Shown here piece by piece: positions 20,871 to 28,967 of a stretch of DNA of 64,000 nucleotides. The translations under genes were made by a program, and so were the position numbers. Origin of the DNA: an uncultured Schlesneria sp. (GTDB taxonomy: Bacteria > Planctomycetota > Planctomycetia > Planctomycetales > Planctomycetaceae); the NCBI GenBank assembly GCA_903904835.1, contig CAIVEI010000177.1:1-64000 (forward strand). Reading direction: 5' to 3'. The notes beneath the pieces were generated by a model. It had not been told where the DNA came from. It was given only the letters and a program-made list of their open reading frames with translations, and did not search any database. Numbering within the stretch: the first letter of the stretch is position 1; each line of letters opens with the position of its first letter.

Positions 20871-20995
20871 AAGTTCGACCAAGTTCGAGCGACTTCGACC
20901 ATTCCCCGTAATTTGTAGGGTTTTGTCCATTTTTCCGTCGTAAAAAAGTTCGCGCGACTTCGCATGAGTTCGCGCGAGTTCGACGCACTTCGAAT
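20871..20995. repeat. TTCG motifs at exact 10-bp spacing
   Basis: TTCG occurs at 20874, 20884 and 20894, and again at 20949, 20959, 20969, 20979 and 20989. Each copy sits in a decamer of the form (A/G)(G/C)TTCGNNC. The two blocks are 55 bases apart, that is, five and a half helical turns. Confidence 0.75.
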
Positions 20996-21571
20996 TTCAC
21001 CGTTCCCGTTGTGCGAGTGGTCTCCCGACCCCGCACAGACCCGATCGCACCCTCAAGCCAAGCAACGAACCGCAACGGACCAGCCCGCAACTGTTATTCG
21101 CTGCGGGGGCGATCCGTTTTTAATTTATTCCAAGATGCCAAAGATCAATTGTCGTCGAAAATTTTTGATTTCAGAAATCCAGGCGAGCCGTGGAAGTGAT
21201 TCCACGGATTCTTCGTCCGTTCCAAACACTATTTATTGGCGCGGCTTTCTAGCCGCTTCGGTTCGGTCCTCACGGATTTCTTCGTCTTCGCCAAACAAAC
21301 AGCGACATAAAAATACATACACACTTGTTGCGCGTCAATAGAAAAATAGAAATGCATTCTTAACGTTTGGAAGGGGCTCATGAAATCAATGAAACACACG
21401 AGTCGATTTTTAAGCCACATCGTGGCGACCGAATAAAGCCTGGGGCGGTTTCCGCTCCAGGACACGAACCAAATAAAAGAGAAAAGCCCCATTCGGGGCG
21501 ACCGACCGTGGTTCGATTCATCACATTGCGACAGGCCCCGAACCGGGTTGGAATGCAACTGCCGATTCAGT

Positions 21572-21617
21572 CCGACGCTAGCAGCGTCGGCCACGTGGCC
21601 GATGCTGCTAGCGTCGG
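21572..21617. repeat. 46-bp palindrome, copy 1
   Basis: A loopless inverted repeat centred on CCACGTGG at 21594/21595, with one mismatch. Each arm carries GACGCTAGCAGCGTC, itself able to fold as a 6-bp stem with a 3-base loop, so a cruciform with side hairpins is possible. A second copy lies at 22033-22076. Confidence 0.85.
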
Positions 21618-21673
21618 TAAGCCACTGTTTTTGACTTAGAGAAGCCATATTCGAGAGATGGTGTCTGAAAAAA

Positions 21674-21755
21674 GGTCCGTCAACCACCAATAGTTGGTCC
21701 GCCAGCCACCAGTACTCCTAGGCCTGAAAAGGTCCGCCGATCACTAATAAGCGGA
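21674..21755 (+). repeat. Short imperfect triple repeat
   Basis: Three blocks of the form GGTCCG(T/C)C followed by a CACYA(A/G)TA segment begin near 21674, 21696 and 21731. They follow the first palindrome. Function unknown. Confidence 0.5.
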
Positions 21756-22032
21756 CAACAGGGACATTAACCCTGACGGGGATCTCATCCATCGCTAATT
21801 ACCAGGTGGTGTTGCAATCGGCAAAGTTCAGCACGACGAACGCCGCAAACACTCAACCACGAACGCTAAGTTTCATCCTGAACGACGGCCTGGCCAACAG
21901 TTCCGTCGTAACGCGCGGTGTGACGTTAAGTTGATCGGTTGGGCACGTTGTAACCGGTACGAAGCAAGAGGAGACCTACCGTCGGTCACTTGTGCGAGGT
22001 CGGGAGACCAAACGTCGGAGTCCATCCGCAGA

Positions 22033-22076
22033 CGACGCTAGCAGCGTCGCCCACGTGGTCGACGCTGCTAGCGTCG
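22033..22076. repeat. 44-bp palindrome, copy 2
   Basis: Inverted repeat centred at 22054/22055 on CCACGTGG, with the same arms GACGCTAGCAGCGTC as the copy 460 bases upstream and one different mismatch. It begins 28 bases past the stop of the minus-strand gene at 22105 and could stall or end its transcription. Confidence 0.85.
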
Positions 22077-22104
22077 GAGTCCTCACGTCGAATGGCCTCC
22101 AAGT

Positions 22105-23517
22105 TCAAGGTACCGCTCGTTCCTTTGGAACAGGTGTTCTCGATTGCAGAGTTGCGTCGAAACCCCAGCCGCCGAGACTGAAAATCCGAGCCGATGTACT
22201 TGATTCCCTTTCGTATTGCATCGGACCGTCTGCGGTCGATTGCAGGGGATCAGCAGGCCACGAATCGATGTAGTCTGGTATCAGATCCGATGTCTCGACG
22301 GGAAATTCGCCGTGTTCACGAAAGTAGATCTGTGCCGCCAGAACCAGCTCCAAACCGACTCGGCTCGCTCGATCACGACTCATATTTTTATCGTACTGCG
22401 CAAACGGAACGATGACATGTTTTGCGACAATCGAACGGTGAACGGCTCGTTCGATTGCGGCTGGTGACAACGAGTGAGTCGAAAGTTCTCCGTGTGGGAT
22501 GAAGAGGCCAACGGTCGGCGGCTCCGCCATTGGGCTGCGTTCATAGAGCGGCTTATCAATTTCGGGCAATTGGTTTGTCAGGACATGAGTGACCGTCCGG
22601 CGGGCAACCTCTGGCTCACCCATGATCCACAAAAAAGCCTCCATTCCTGTCGAGGCATACGGCTCGAATTTCTCGTACTTTTCGGTGAGTCCCGTCTCTT
22701 TGCACCATCCAGTCTGAGATAACGAATGAATCGCGGACAGGTATTCGAGTTTCCATGCCGTTGATGGCGGCTCAAAATTCTGATTCACCGCTTTGACCTG
22801 TTTCAGCGCCGAGCGTAGGTCCTCGGCAGTCAGTCGCGAGTCTTCGGACAGTTTCAAAAGTGGTCCAGTCGCCATCGAATTTATCGAGACGCCAATCAGA
22901 TTTTGAATGATGCTACCATGACGACGCACCAGGTCACTGCTACGCAAGATCGCCAGATAGAGTTCTGCCGCTTCCAGTAAACGGTCCTCCGATTCCAGCC
23001 GCACGGCGTCAATCTGCGCCATTCGAGCAAACGATCGCAAGTCTTGTGCTACGGGCAGGATTTCGGACAAGCTCATTTCGCTTGGCGACATAAATAATGC
23101 GTCGGAACATTCCGTTCCGCGACGCCAGACCTGCATCGCTTCGCGATTATCGAGCAACCATTGTTTCAGCGGATCTGTGGCGACAGACCAGCCGTTCGCC
23201 ATCACCGCATTGACGTCGTTCCACTCAAACACTTTGCCACTCGCTTTGTAATCAGCAGCAACGGCGGCTTTCAGTCGCGTGGCTTCACGGAAATCATCGA
23301 AGGCATTTTGACCAGGCTCGATCTCGATCCGGTCGAATTCCTCGACGTCGAACGGAATCGGAGCGGGGGGAACTTTCGACAAACACCAGAATCGAATCAG
23401 CAACGGCGAAATCACGAGGAATGCAACAATCAGATTACGCCAGAATGAGAACGAGCGAAAAAATGACAGTCCAACAGCTCGCGGACTCAATAAAAGCCCT
23501 GATTCCACTGCCGACAT
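22105..23517 (-). CDS. Membrane-anchored hypothetical protein
   Basis: About 470 residues from the ATG at 23517 (MSAVESGLLL); another ATG lies three codons upstream and the frame stays open to 23664. One N-terminal transmembrane helix (NLIVAFLVISPLLIRFW) is followed by a long soluble region, probably outside the membrane. That region is rich in helix-forming segments such as DRLLEAAELYLAILRSSDLVRR, which resembles a TPR-like hairpin. The end (DLIPDYIDSWPADPLQST, QYERESSTSARIFSLGGWGFD) resembles the C-terminus of type II secretion pseudopilin-like planctomycete proteins. I do not recognise a named family. It is preceded by the inverted hairpin elements and followed by the second palindrome. 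Confidence 0.75.
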   Translation of the reverse strand: MSAVESGLLLSPRAVGLSFFRSFSFWRNLIVAFLVISPLLIRFWCLSKVPPAPIPFDVEEFDRIEIEPGQNAFDDFREATRLKAAVAADYKASGKVFEWNDVNAVMANGWSVATDPLKQWLLDNREAMQVWRRGTECSDALFMSPSEMSLSEILPVAQDLRSFARMAQIDAVRLESEDRLLEAAELYLAILRSSDLVRRHGSIIQNLIGVSINSMATGPLLKLSEDSRLTAEDLRSALKQVKAVNQNFEPPSTAWKLEYLSAIHSLSQTGWCKETGLTEKYEKFEPYASTGMEAFLWIMGEPEVARRTVTHVLTNQLPEIDKPLYERSPMAEPPTVGLFIPHGELSTHSLSPAAIERAVHRSIVAKHVIVPFAQYDKNMSRDRASRVGLELVLAAQIYFREHGEFPVETSDLIPDYIDSWPADPLQSTADGPMQYERESSTSARIFSLGGWGFDATLQSRTPVPKERAVP

Positions 23518-23654
23518 AAAACACATTGCCTTATCATTTGTGAAATGGAATGACAAAGACACTGTGCCGTGTGTTCGGGCGATCGTCAATTGGAAGGGAA
23601 GGTGAAAAACCAACGTCAAGCGAATATGCGTTAGACATACAGACTCAAAGTTCG

Positions 23655-23930
23655 AGCTCTCCACTGACCCTGCGTCAGTGGAAGCAACGACTGAGTAGCT
23701 ACAACGCCGTCTCTACATTTTCATCCAAGCTCTCCACTGACCTTGTGTCAGTGGAAGCAACGACTGAACAGCTATTGGATTTATAAAACAGATGGTTCGT
23801 GTGACGGCTTAGCTGCTCAGTCGCTGCTTCCACCGATGCGGGATCGGTGGAGAGCGATACAATTTCCTTGAGTTCACTCGGTTTAGCTCTCCAGTCGCTG
23901 CTTCCACCAACACAGGGTTGGTGGAGAGCG
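23655..23930. repeat. Four 40-nt hairpin elements, two in each orientation
   Basis: Copies lie at 23655-23694 and 23728-23767 (plus) and at 23817-23856 and 23891-23930 (minus). Each reads AGCTCT, then an 8-bp stem with a 5-base loop, then GAAGCARCGACTGA. Arms are CCACTGAC/GTCAGTGG twice, CCACCGAT/ATCGGTGG and CCACCAAC/GTTGGTGG, so paired positions change together. Loops in the common orientation are CCTGC, CTTGT, CCCGC and CCTGT. The cluster fills the 400-base divergent gap between the hypothetical membrane protein and the sirtuin gene; no gene lies within it. Confidence 0.85.
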
Positions 23931-24063
23931 TTCTGGGAACCATGCCTTGCAATAACTCGGTTTTCCCGACAAACAATCCTTCACAAGGTCACACCGAACC
24001 TGCAAAGAGTTTTGTGTGTCATTCGGTGATTTAGACAGAACACTCGATTGAGGTTCACGACCT

Positions 24064-24915
24064 ATGACGGAAATTCAAATGGATGAAATTTTTCAGCAGG
24101 CGGCCGACGCGATTAAGAAGGCAGACGCTCTTTTAATCGGGGCGGGTGCCGGAATGGGGGTCGATTCCGGGTTGCCTGATTTTCGCGGACCGGAAGGGTT
24201 CTGGAAGGCGTATCCCCCCTTTCGCGGGCAGGCATTCTCGGCCATTTCGACTCCACACTGGTTCCAAACCGATCCAGCGCTGGCCTGGGGCTTCTTCGGC
24301 CATCGATTGAAGCTGTACCGGACAGCGAACCCCCATCGCGGATTTGAGATTCTTCGAAAATGGAGCGAGCGGCCCAAATTCGGTGCGTTTGTCTTTACCA
24401 CAAACGTTGACGGGCAATTTCAAAAGGCAGGATTCCCCGAAGACCGGCTGATCGAGTACCACGGATCGATCCATCACCTGCAATGCAGTCAATCGTGCGA
24501 CCCATCCGTCTGGTCATCCGAGGGAGTCGAAATCACGGTCGACGAGGAAACGATTCGAGCGACATCCGAGTTCCCTCGCTGTCCGAAATGCGATGCGATC
24601 GCCCGACCGAATATCCTGATGTTCGATGACTGGGAGTTTCACCAGACCCGGCACAAGGTTCAATACGCGGCCTACCAGAACTGGCTGAACCAGGTAAAAG
24701 GATCGAGGATCGTCTCGATTGAAATGGGGGCGGGACTGGCGATCCCGACAGTTCGCAGCGAATGCGAGAAGCGTGCGCAAGTTCTGATCAGGATTAATCC
24801 CCGTGAAGCGGAGACCCCCTCACATGGTATCCCTATTCCTTTGGGGTCGTTGGAAGCGCTCGAGAAAATCGACTCACGTCTAATGGCGGATGAAACAAGT
24901 CGTTCGAGTGAGTGA
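24064..24915 (+). CDS. Sir2-family NAD-dependent protein deacylase
   Basis: Sirtuin-type enzyme of 283 residues that would remove acyl groups from lysine using NAD. Visible motifs: the NAD-binding GAGAGMGVDSGLPDFRG near residues 27-43, FTTNVDGQFQKAGF in place of the usual TQNxDxLH, and the catalytic His in EYHGSIHHLQC. A zinc site is formed by C-S-Q-S-C and CPKC. In the second NAD segment EMGAGLAIPTVR replaces GTSLxVxP. It belongs to a divergent subfamily with GMGVDSG in the first motif; a complete zinc site and His suggest it is active. GAGG about ten bases before the ATG is the likely ribosome binding site. Cytoplasmic; no operon partner. Confidence 0.9.
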   Translation: MTEIQMDEIFQQAADAIKKADALLIGAGAGMGVDSGLPDFRGPEGFWKAYPPFRGQAFSAISTPHWFQTDPALAWGFFGHRLKLYRTANPHRGFEILRKWSERPKFGAFVFTTNVDGQFQKAGFPEDRLIEYHGSIHHLQCSQSCDPSVWSSEGVEITVDEETIRATSEFPRCPKCDAIARPNILMFDDWEFHQTRHKVQYAAYQNWLNQVKGSRIVSIEMGAGLAIPTVRSECEKRAQVLIRINPREAETPSHGIPIPLGSLEALEKIDSRLMADETSRSSE

Positions 24916-25573
24916 TTTGTCATTCTTCAAATCATGTACCACTCACTGCCTGGCAGCCTTCGGCCAAGCAGTGCTCTTCAATCATCAGACAGACGAGACG
25001 ATGCGAATTTCAGAAAGAATGCTCTCTGAAAAAATGTCATTTTCCCTCAGCGGAACGAGCTTCGTTCGAGAACGGGCCAAATTCCGATCCGCATGGTTTC
25101 AAAAAAATATTTCAAAAGCGTATTTGTCTCGACGCGAAGGCAACGCATGAATTGTTTTCGACGCACTCTCATCACGTCGAGCAACTTGACTCATTTGAAA
25201 AAACTCCCACCAATGGCACAGAATCTGGACTGGCAAGTTCACCAAAGCCGTTCTTTTTAGTTGGCGAATTGATTAGTGCGAAAAAGCCGACATCCGTCCA
25301 CCTCCAGCTTGTTCACCCAAATCATTTGAACAGTCTCTTAGAAACTCGGAAAAGGCTTCCTTTTTGGGAAATGGCGTTGTCCTTTCAGAAAAATGTGTGC
25401 GAATGTCCACATGTCCTTCGTTGTTTTTATTTGTCGTTTATTCGATGAAATTCTGTGGAAACTTCAAATGAAGCGCCTAGAACTTATCAGTCCCTGAAGA
25501 ATTGCGGGCAACTTGTCTTTGCTGTGGACGTCCGTAATTCTCTTTTGCTTCCTTCGACAAAGAATTCTGCACG
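24916..25573. other. Gene-free region with a CACTGC hairpin
   Basis: About 660 bases. A short imperfect dyad at 24936-24975 (CACTGCCTGGCAG ... CCAAGCAGTG) resembles the hairpin at 61919-61952. A 178-residue open frame across 24912-25448 has no domain, unusual composition and poor start context, so it is not called. The last 100 bases presumably hold the promoter of the PEP-CTERM gene. Confidence 0.5.
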
Positions 25574-26590
25574 ATGACGCTTCCACCTATTTCATTTTTT
25601 CGCACGCTGACATCCATGGTCATTTGCGGGGCCATTGTGAGCGCGAACGCTAACACTGCCGCAGCCGGGCTGATCAATCAATACGATGTGATCACGATTG
25701 GCAATGTCACAACCCAAAACGACATTGAAGGGCCATCTTTAATTGGGGGTAACGCAAGCCTGGCGACTGTCGGCCTGAATGGTGGTTCACAACTCGGAGT
25801 CAATTTGGTTAACGTTCTGGGGAATCTCAACGGTTCGAGCCTGAACATCAACAACGGTGGAAATCTGGCGATTGGTGGCAAGGTCAATACGAACGTGAAT
25901 TACAATGGTGGGGGCCATCTGGTTAATCTGACCACCAATCAAGTTTCTACCCTTTCCAGCGCGATCCAGGAAATTAAGACCGATTCATCGGGATTTGCCC
26001 AGATGTATTCAGCGGATTCCGGTTTCGCCAAAAATACTTTGGACTTGTCGCAATCGAGTAATCCAACCTTTCATATCAACTATGTCGACTCAAAAGGCAA
26101 TGCCATCGTTTCTGTTTCCGCAAGCACACTGACGGCAAACAGCAACGCCAATTTCGGCCTTACATTTGGCGTGCCGCAGTCGTCAATCAGTTCGCTGGTC
26201 ATTGATGTGACGGGCGGACCGTCGGTGACAATTCCCGGCAACGAACATTTCGACGGCTTTGCGAACAATTCGTATTTGAACTCACACCTGATCTGGAACT
26301 TTACGGATGCAACGAGCTTAAGTGTCGGAGCCAATTTGCACGGCGCGATCCTGGCACCAAACGCAGATGTCTCAACGAGCGTATCGCTTGACGGCGCCGT
26401 TTGGGCAAATTCTCTTCAGGCTGGCGGTGAGATCCATTATCCACTTTACGCAGGAAACCTACCGTCATTAGGCTCCACTTCCTCTTCCGATTCCGCAGCA
26501 GTTCCCGAGCCAAGCACACTCGTGATGGGTTCCATCGCGGCAGTCCTATTGGCAGGCTATTCAATCCGTCGCCGCCGCCAACGTCGTTAA
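25574..26590 (+). CDS. Choice-of-anchor A family protein with PEP-CTERM signal
   Basis: Secreted surface protein of 338 residues. A signal peptide ends near ANTAAAG. The body has the choice-of-anchor A pattern: repetitive GGNASLATVGLNGG and NINNGGNLAIGG strands, then LIWNFTDATSLSVGANLHGAILAPNADV, the most characteristic segment. The C-terminus carries a PEP-CTERM sorting tripartite signal: VPEPST, the hydrophobic helix LVMGSIAAVLLAGYSI and RRRRQRR. It would be processed by an exosortase, none of which is in the window, and placed in extracellular matrix or the cell surface. Its exact role is unknown. A decayed PEP-CTERM gene lies 1.7 kb downstream. Confidence 0.92.
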   Translation: MTLPPISFFRTLTSMVICGAIVSANANTAAAGLINQYDVITIGNVTTQNDIEGPSLIGGNASLATVGLNGGSQLGVNLVNVLGNLNGSSLNINNGGNLAIGGKVNTNVNYNGGGHLVNLTTNQVSTLSSAIQEIKTDSSGFAQMYSADSGFAKNTLDLSQSSNPTFHINYVDSKGNAIVSVSASTLTANSNANFGLTFGVPQSSISSLVIDVTGGPSVTIPGNEHFDGFANNSYLNSHLIWNFTDATSLSVGANLHGAILAPNADVSTSVSLDGAVWANSLQAGGEIHYPLYAGNLPSLGSTSSSDSAAVPEPSTLVMGSIAAVLLAGYSIRRRRQRR

Positions 26591-26758
26591 CCTCAGAGAT
26601 GTAATAATCTTCATCCCATGGAAAATCGTGAGATGTCTCTGTTGTGCACGATCAGCAGACTGATGCACAAGAAAGCCTATTGATCGCGGCAACTCGCGAG
26701 TGCCAATCTGCCCAGACGACTGCATTTCTTCCTACAAATGCTGCTCATCACGCGGAAA

Positions 26759-26873
26759 GGCTGTCATTTGTTGTAGTGTGGGCCTTAGCCCGCACAAGGT
26801 GTTGTGTCGCACGGGCTGAAGCCCATGCTACGGGTTGTGGCTCACCATTCTCAACTTACACAAATTGACAGCC
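26759..26873. repeat. 115-nt element with terminal inverted repeats, copy 1
   Basis: Begins GGCTGTCATTTG and ends CAAATTGACAGCC, so its ends pair. The inside carries GTGTGGGCCTTAGCCCGCAC and a second, partly complementary CACGGGCTGAAGCCC. An equally long copy lies at 39229-39343 in the same orientation; similarity extends about 10 bases upstream and 20 bases downstream. It shares its GGGCTNNAGCCC module with the 166-bp arrays. It lies in the 415-base gap between the PEP-CTERM gene and the SUMF1 pseudogene, which otherwise shows nothing. Confidence 0.85.
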
Positions 26874-27005
26874 TCGGAGTGATTATGGCCAATTTGGAAG
26901 AAACCGTCTGCCGCGACATAGGTTCCTGATTGAGATTTCATCCACGGCAGCCGAATGCTCACAACCACATTACGACGCTCGTTCCATCAGGATTTGATCA
27001 TCACG

Positions 27006-28300
27006 TTATGGAAGGTATCTGGCCACTCGAAAACCAAACAGAGCCTTTTCTGCTTTGCGCATCTGGTGGTAACGCGACGATACGCGAAGATGCATTGCGC
27101 GGGTTTCATGTGCTCCACCGCGCAATACTCCCTCACCCATTTCTTTTGCATCGTCATCAATAATTTCTTTGTTGAGATCCGGGTCGTCAGCTTCGAGAAG
27201 TATCTCATTAGCATTCCATTCGGGGCCGAGCTTACTATACGGCTCCTGGCACCACTCCCATTGTTTTCCAAGCATGTCGAACAGGCCGAAGTCGTTTGGT
27301 TTCTTACGCCCCACTTTTTGCGGCGTGTCTTCTGAATCCTCTTGCACCCATGCGTATTCCTCCATCAGTTCTTTGGTCTGGCCGAAAACTCGCGAGGTCA
27401 CTTCGCCGGCGCGCGCTGCATATTCCCACTCAACTTCAGTCGGCAAACGATAACCTGCGCGATCGACATAATCCGTTTTCGGTTGCAGTGTCGCTATCAC
27501 GAGCGGCTTTCCAGTTTCGTCCATTTTTGACAGAAACACGACTTCGTAACACAACTGGTCCTCGGTAATTCCTTCATTCCGACTTAGCCAGTTACAATAT
27601 TCCGCCGCTTAAAACCAACTAACACCGATAATCGGTTGCTCGTTATTGTCTGCTTTCAGACTTTTCATATCTTTCTCAAAGTCTACAAGTTTTTTTCGCT
27701 ATATTTTTCGCTAAATTCAGCGTAGAAACGCCTGAACTCCCCAACGGTGACCAGATTGGAGGCAATCGCGAATCGCTTTTTGATCTTCATGTGAAGCAAC
27801 GGTTCACTGCCGATATCTTCTGAATCATTCTTTCTCGCTCCCATCCAGTTTGTGACAGCCCCGGGTATCACAACCATCGTCTGCTTCTGACCATTCACGT
27901 ACCAATCCCTTTTTCCACGTTCAAATATGATCTTTTGCAACTTAACGTTATCCCTTTCCGTACTTGACATTTCTTTTTTTTCGATGCCAACCATGCTTCT
28001 TTACCCCATTTTCTAAGTAGCCATTCCACTTCGGCATGAAGGCCAGGATCGTCGTTTTCCTCATAAAGCCACTCCAATTTCTCTATTAACGGGTTACGAC
28101 GCGGTATTGGAATCTTACCTTCGTCGAATTCTCCAACACTCATTAACAACGCCCGTTGAATATCAATCTTTGACTCAACATCAAACTGTTGTAACAACGC
28201 TTCGGGATCAGCCCCAAGTGGCTGGAAGCGGTGGATCAAGTAACTTCGGATACGGGGGTCGGGATCAACATTAACGCAATAATCGAGAGATTTTTCCATT
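27006..28300 (-). pseudogene. SUMF1/formylglycine-generating-enzyme-like protein, decayed and 5'-truncated
   Basis: Three minus-strand pieces join into one product: 28299 to about 27970 (helical repeats, DPDPRIRSYLIHRF ... LIEKLEWLYEEND), about 27970 to 27690 (IIFERGKRDWYVNGQ), and about 27690 to 27006 (YRLPTEVEWEYAARAG ... WEWCQEPY ... VLRGGAHETRAMHLRVSSRY). The last two are the FGE-sulfatase domain. Two frame changes fall in A-runs (about 27960-27970 and 27690-27700), and an in-frame stop interrupts ...GVSWF-AAEYCNWLSR near 27608. The 5' end stops abruptly at about 28300 inside helical repeats, whereas relatives are much longer, often with a kinase part (from memory). It meets a second truncated gene there. 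Sequencing errors could explain the frame changes but not the truncation. Confidence 0.8.
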
Positions 28301-28312
28301 CGTCCCCCCAGA

Positions 28313-28916
28313 CAGGTACTCTACACGCTATTCACCGGCCTTCTTCTCACAGTCAACACGTCGATGAGTTTCGCCGATATTATTTTTCCACCCACTCCGG
28401 GGCAAACGATCTTTGCGATTACTGTCGACAAGCAAACATTCACGTCGCTGACTAACCCATCAAAGTTCAATCCGTTAATCGATATTGGCAAAACACCGTA
28501 CGCGACTTTCACGTACAACATCCAATCGAACATGACCGTGCAAATGGCCACCAACAAAGATCCGTATATCAGTTATCAAGTGAACGTCACCAATAACTCC
28601 AGCGTCACGCAGTTTTATCAGGTCGCCGTTGGGATTGGGATCTCTGATCAGAGTATCAATAGCGATTTCGTTCAGTCAGGATTCCTGCGACAGTACGACC
28701 CCACTACCTCCACCACCATAAACATTTAACTATCTCGAACTTCTCGTCGGATTCAATTTGTCGGCGGGGACAACGGCGACATTGAACGGCAGTGAATCGC
28801 TCGCGGTCTGCCCTGAACCTTCGACACTGATCATGGGATTCCTCGCCGTGATCATGCTTGTTGTTTTCAACGTACGTTCGCACCACACACGACGATCATC
28901 GAACGTTCGGGCTTAA
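28313..28916 (+). pseudogene. PEP-CTERM protein, 5'-truncated and frameshifted
   Basis: The frame through 28364 reads back without a start codon into LFTGLLLTVNTSMSFA, the hydrophobic core of a signal peptide, up to about 28313 where the preceding pseudogene begins. The soluble part (IIFPPTPGQTIFAITVDKQ ... VNVTNNSSVTQFYQVAVGIG) ends at a stop at 28727. A shift of one frame at that point continues as NYLELLVGFNLSAGTTATLNGS, then CPEPSTLIMGFLAVIMLVVFNV and basic residues, a PEP-CTERM signal ending at 28916. Loss of the start plus the late frame change indicate a pseudogene. Confidence 0.78.
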
Positions 28917-28967
28917 TCGCGGGTCTTGACATACGATTTCGCTCGACATGAAACGGAAGGACAGGAA

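Larger units (their letters stand above)
19775..22104. other. 2.3 kb gene-free repeat island
   Basis: No open frame in this stretch has a recognisable domain, and those present are built from repeats or shadow them. It holds at least six repeat families in series: a GGCGGCA...TGCCGTC hairpin, the 166-bp array, a 75-bp tandem pair, TTCG motifs at 10-bp spacing, two 44-46 bp palindromes and a short triple repeat. Small hairpins lie at 21188-21207 and about 21240-21256. The part between 21760 and 21990 shows nothing I can name. Confidence 0.75.

Noticed and set aside
21229-21690. 153-codon minus-strand frame
   Set aside because: It spans the first palindrome and short repeats, giving DASSIGHVADAASVG-like text; no start signal or domain.
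23655-23930. CRISPR interpretation of the hairpin cluster
   Set aside because: Copies alternate in orientation and vary in spacing (33-49 bases between), with no cas genes nearby.
24912-25448. 178-codon plus-strand frame after the sirtuin gene
   Set aside because: Overlaps the sirtuin stop, starts in a hairpin, odd composition, no family resemblance.
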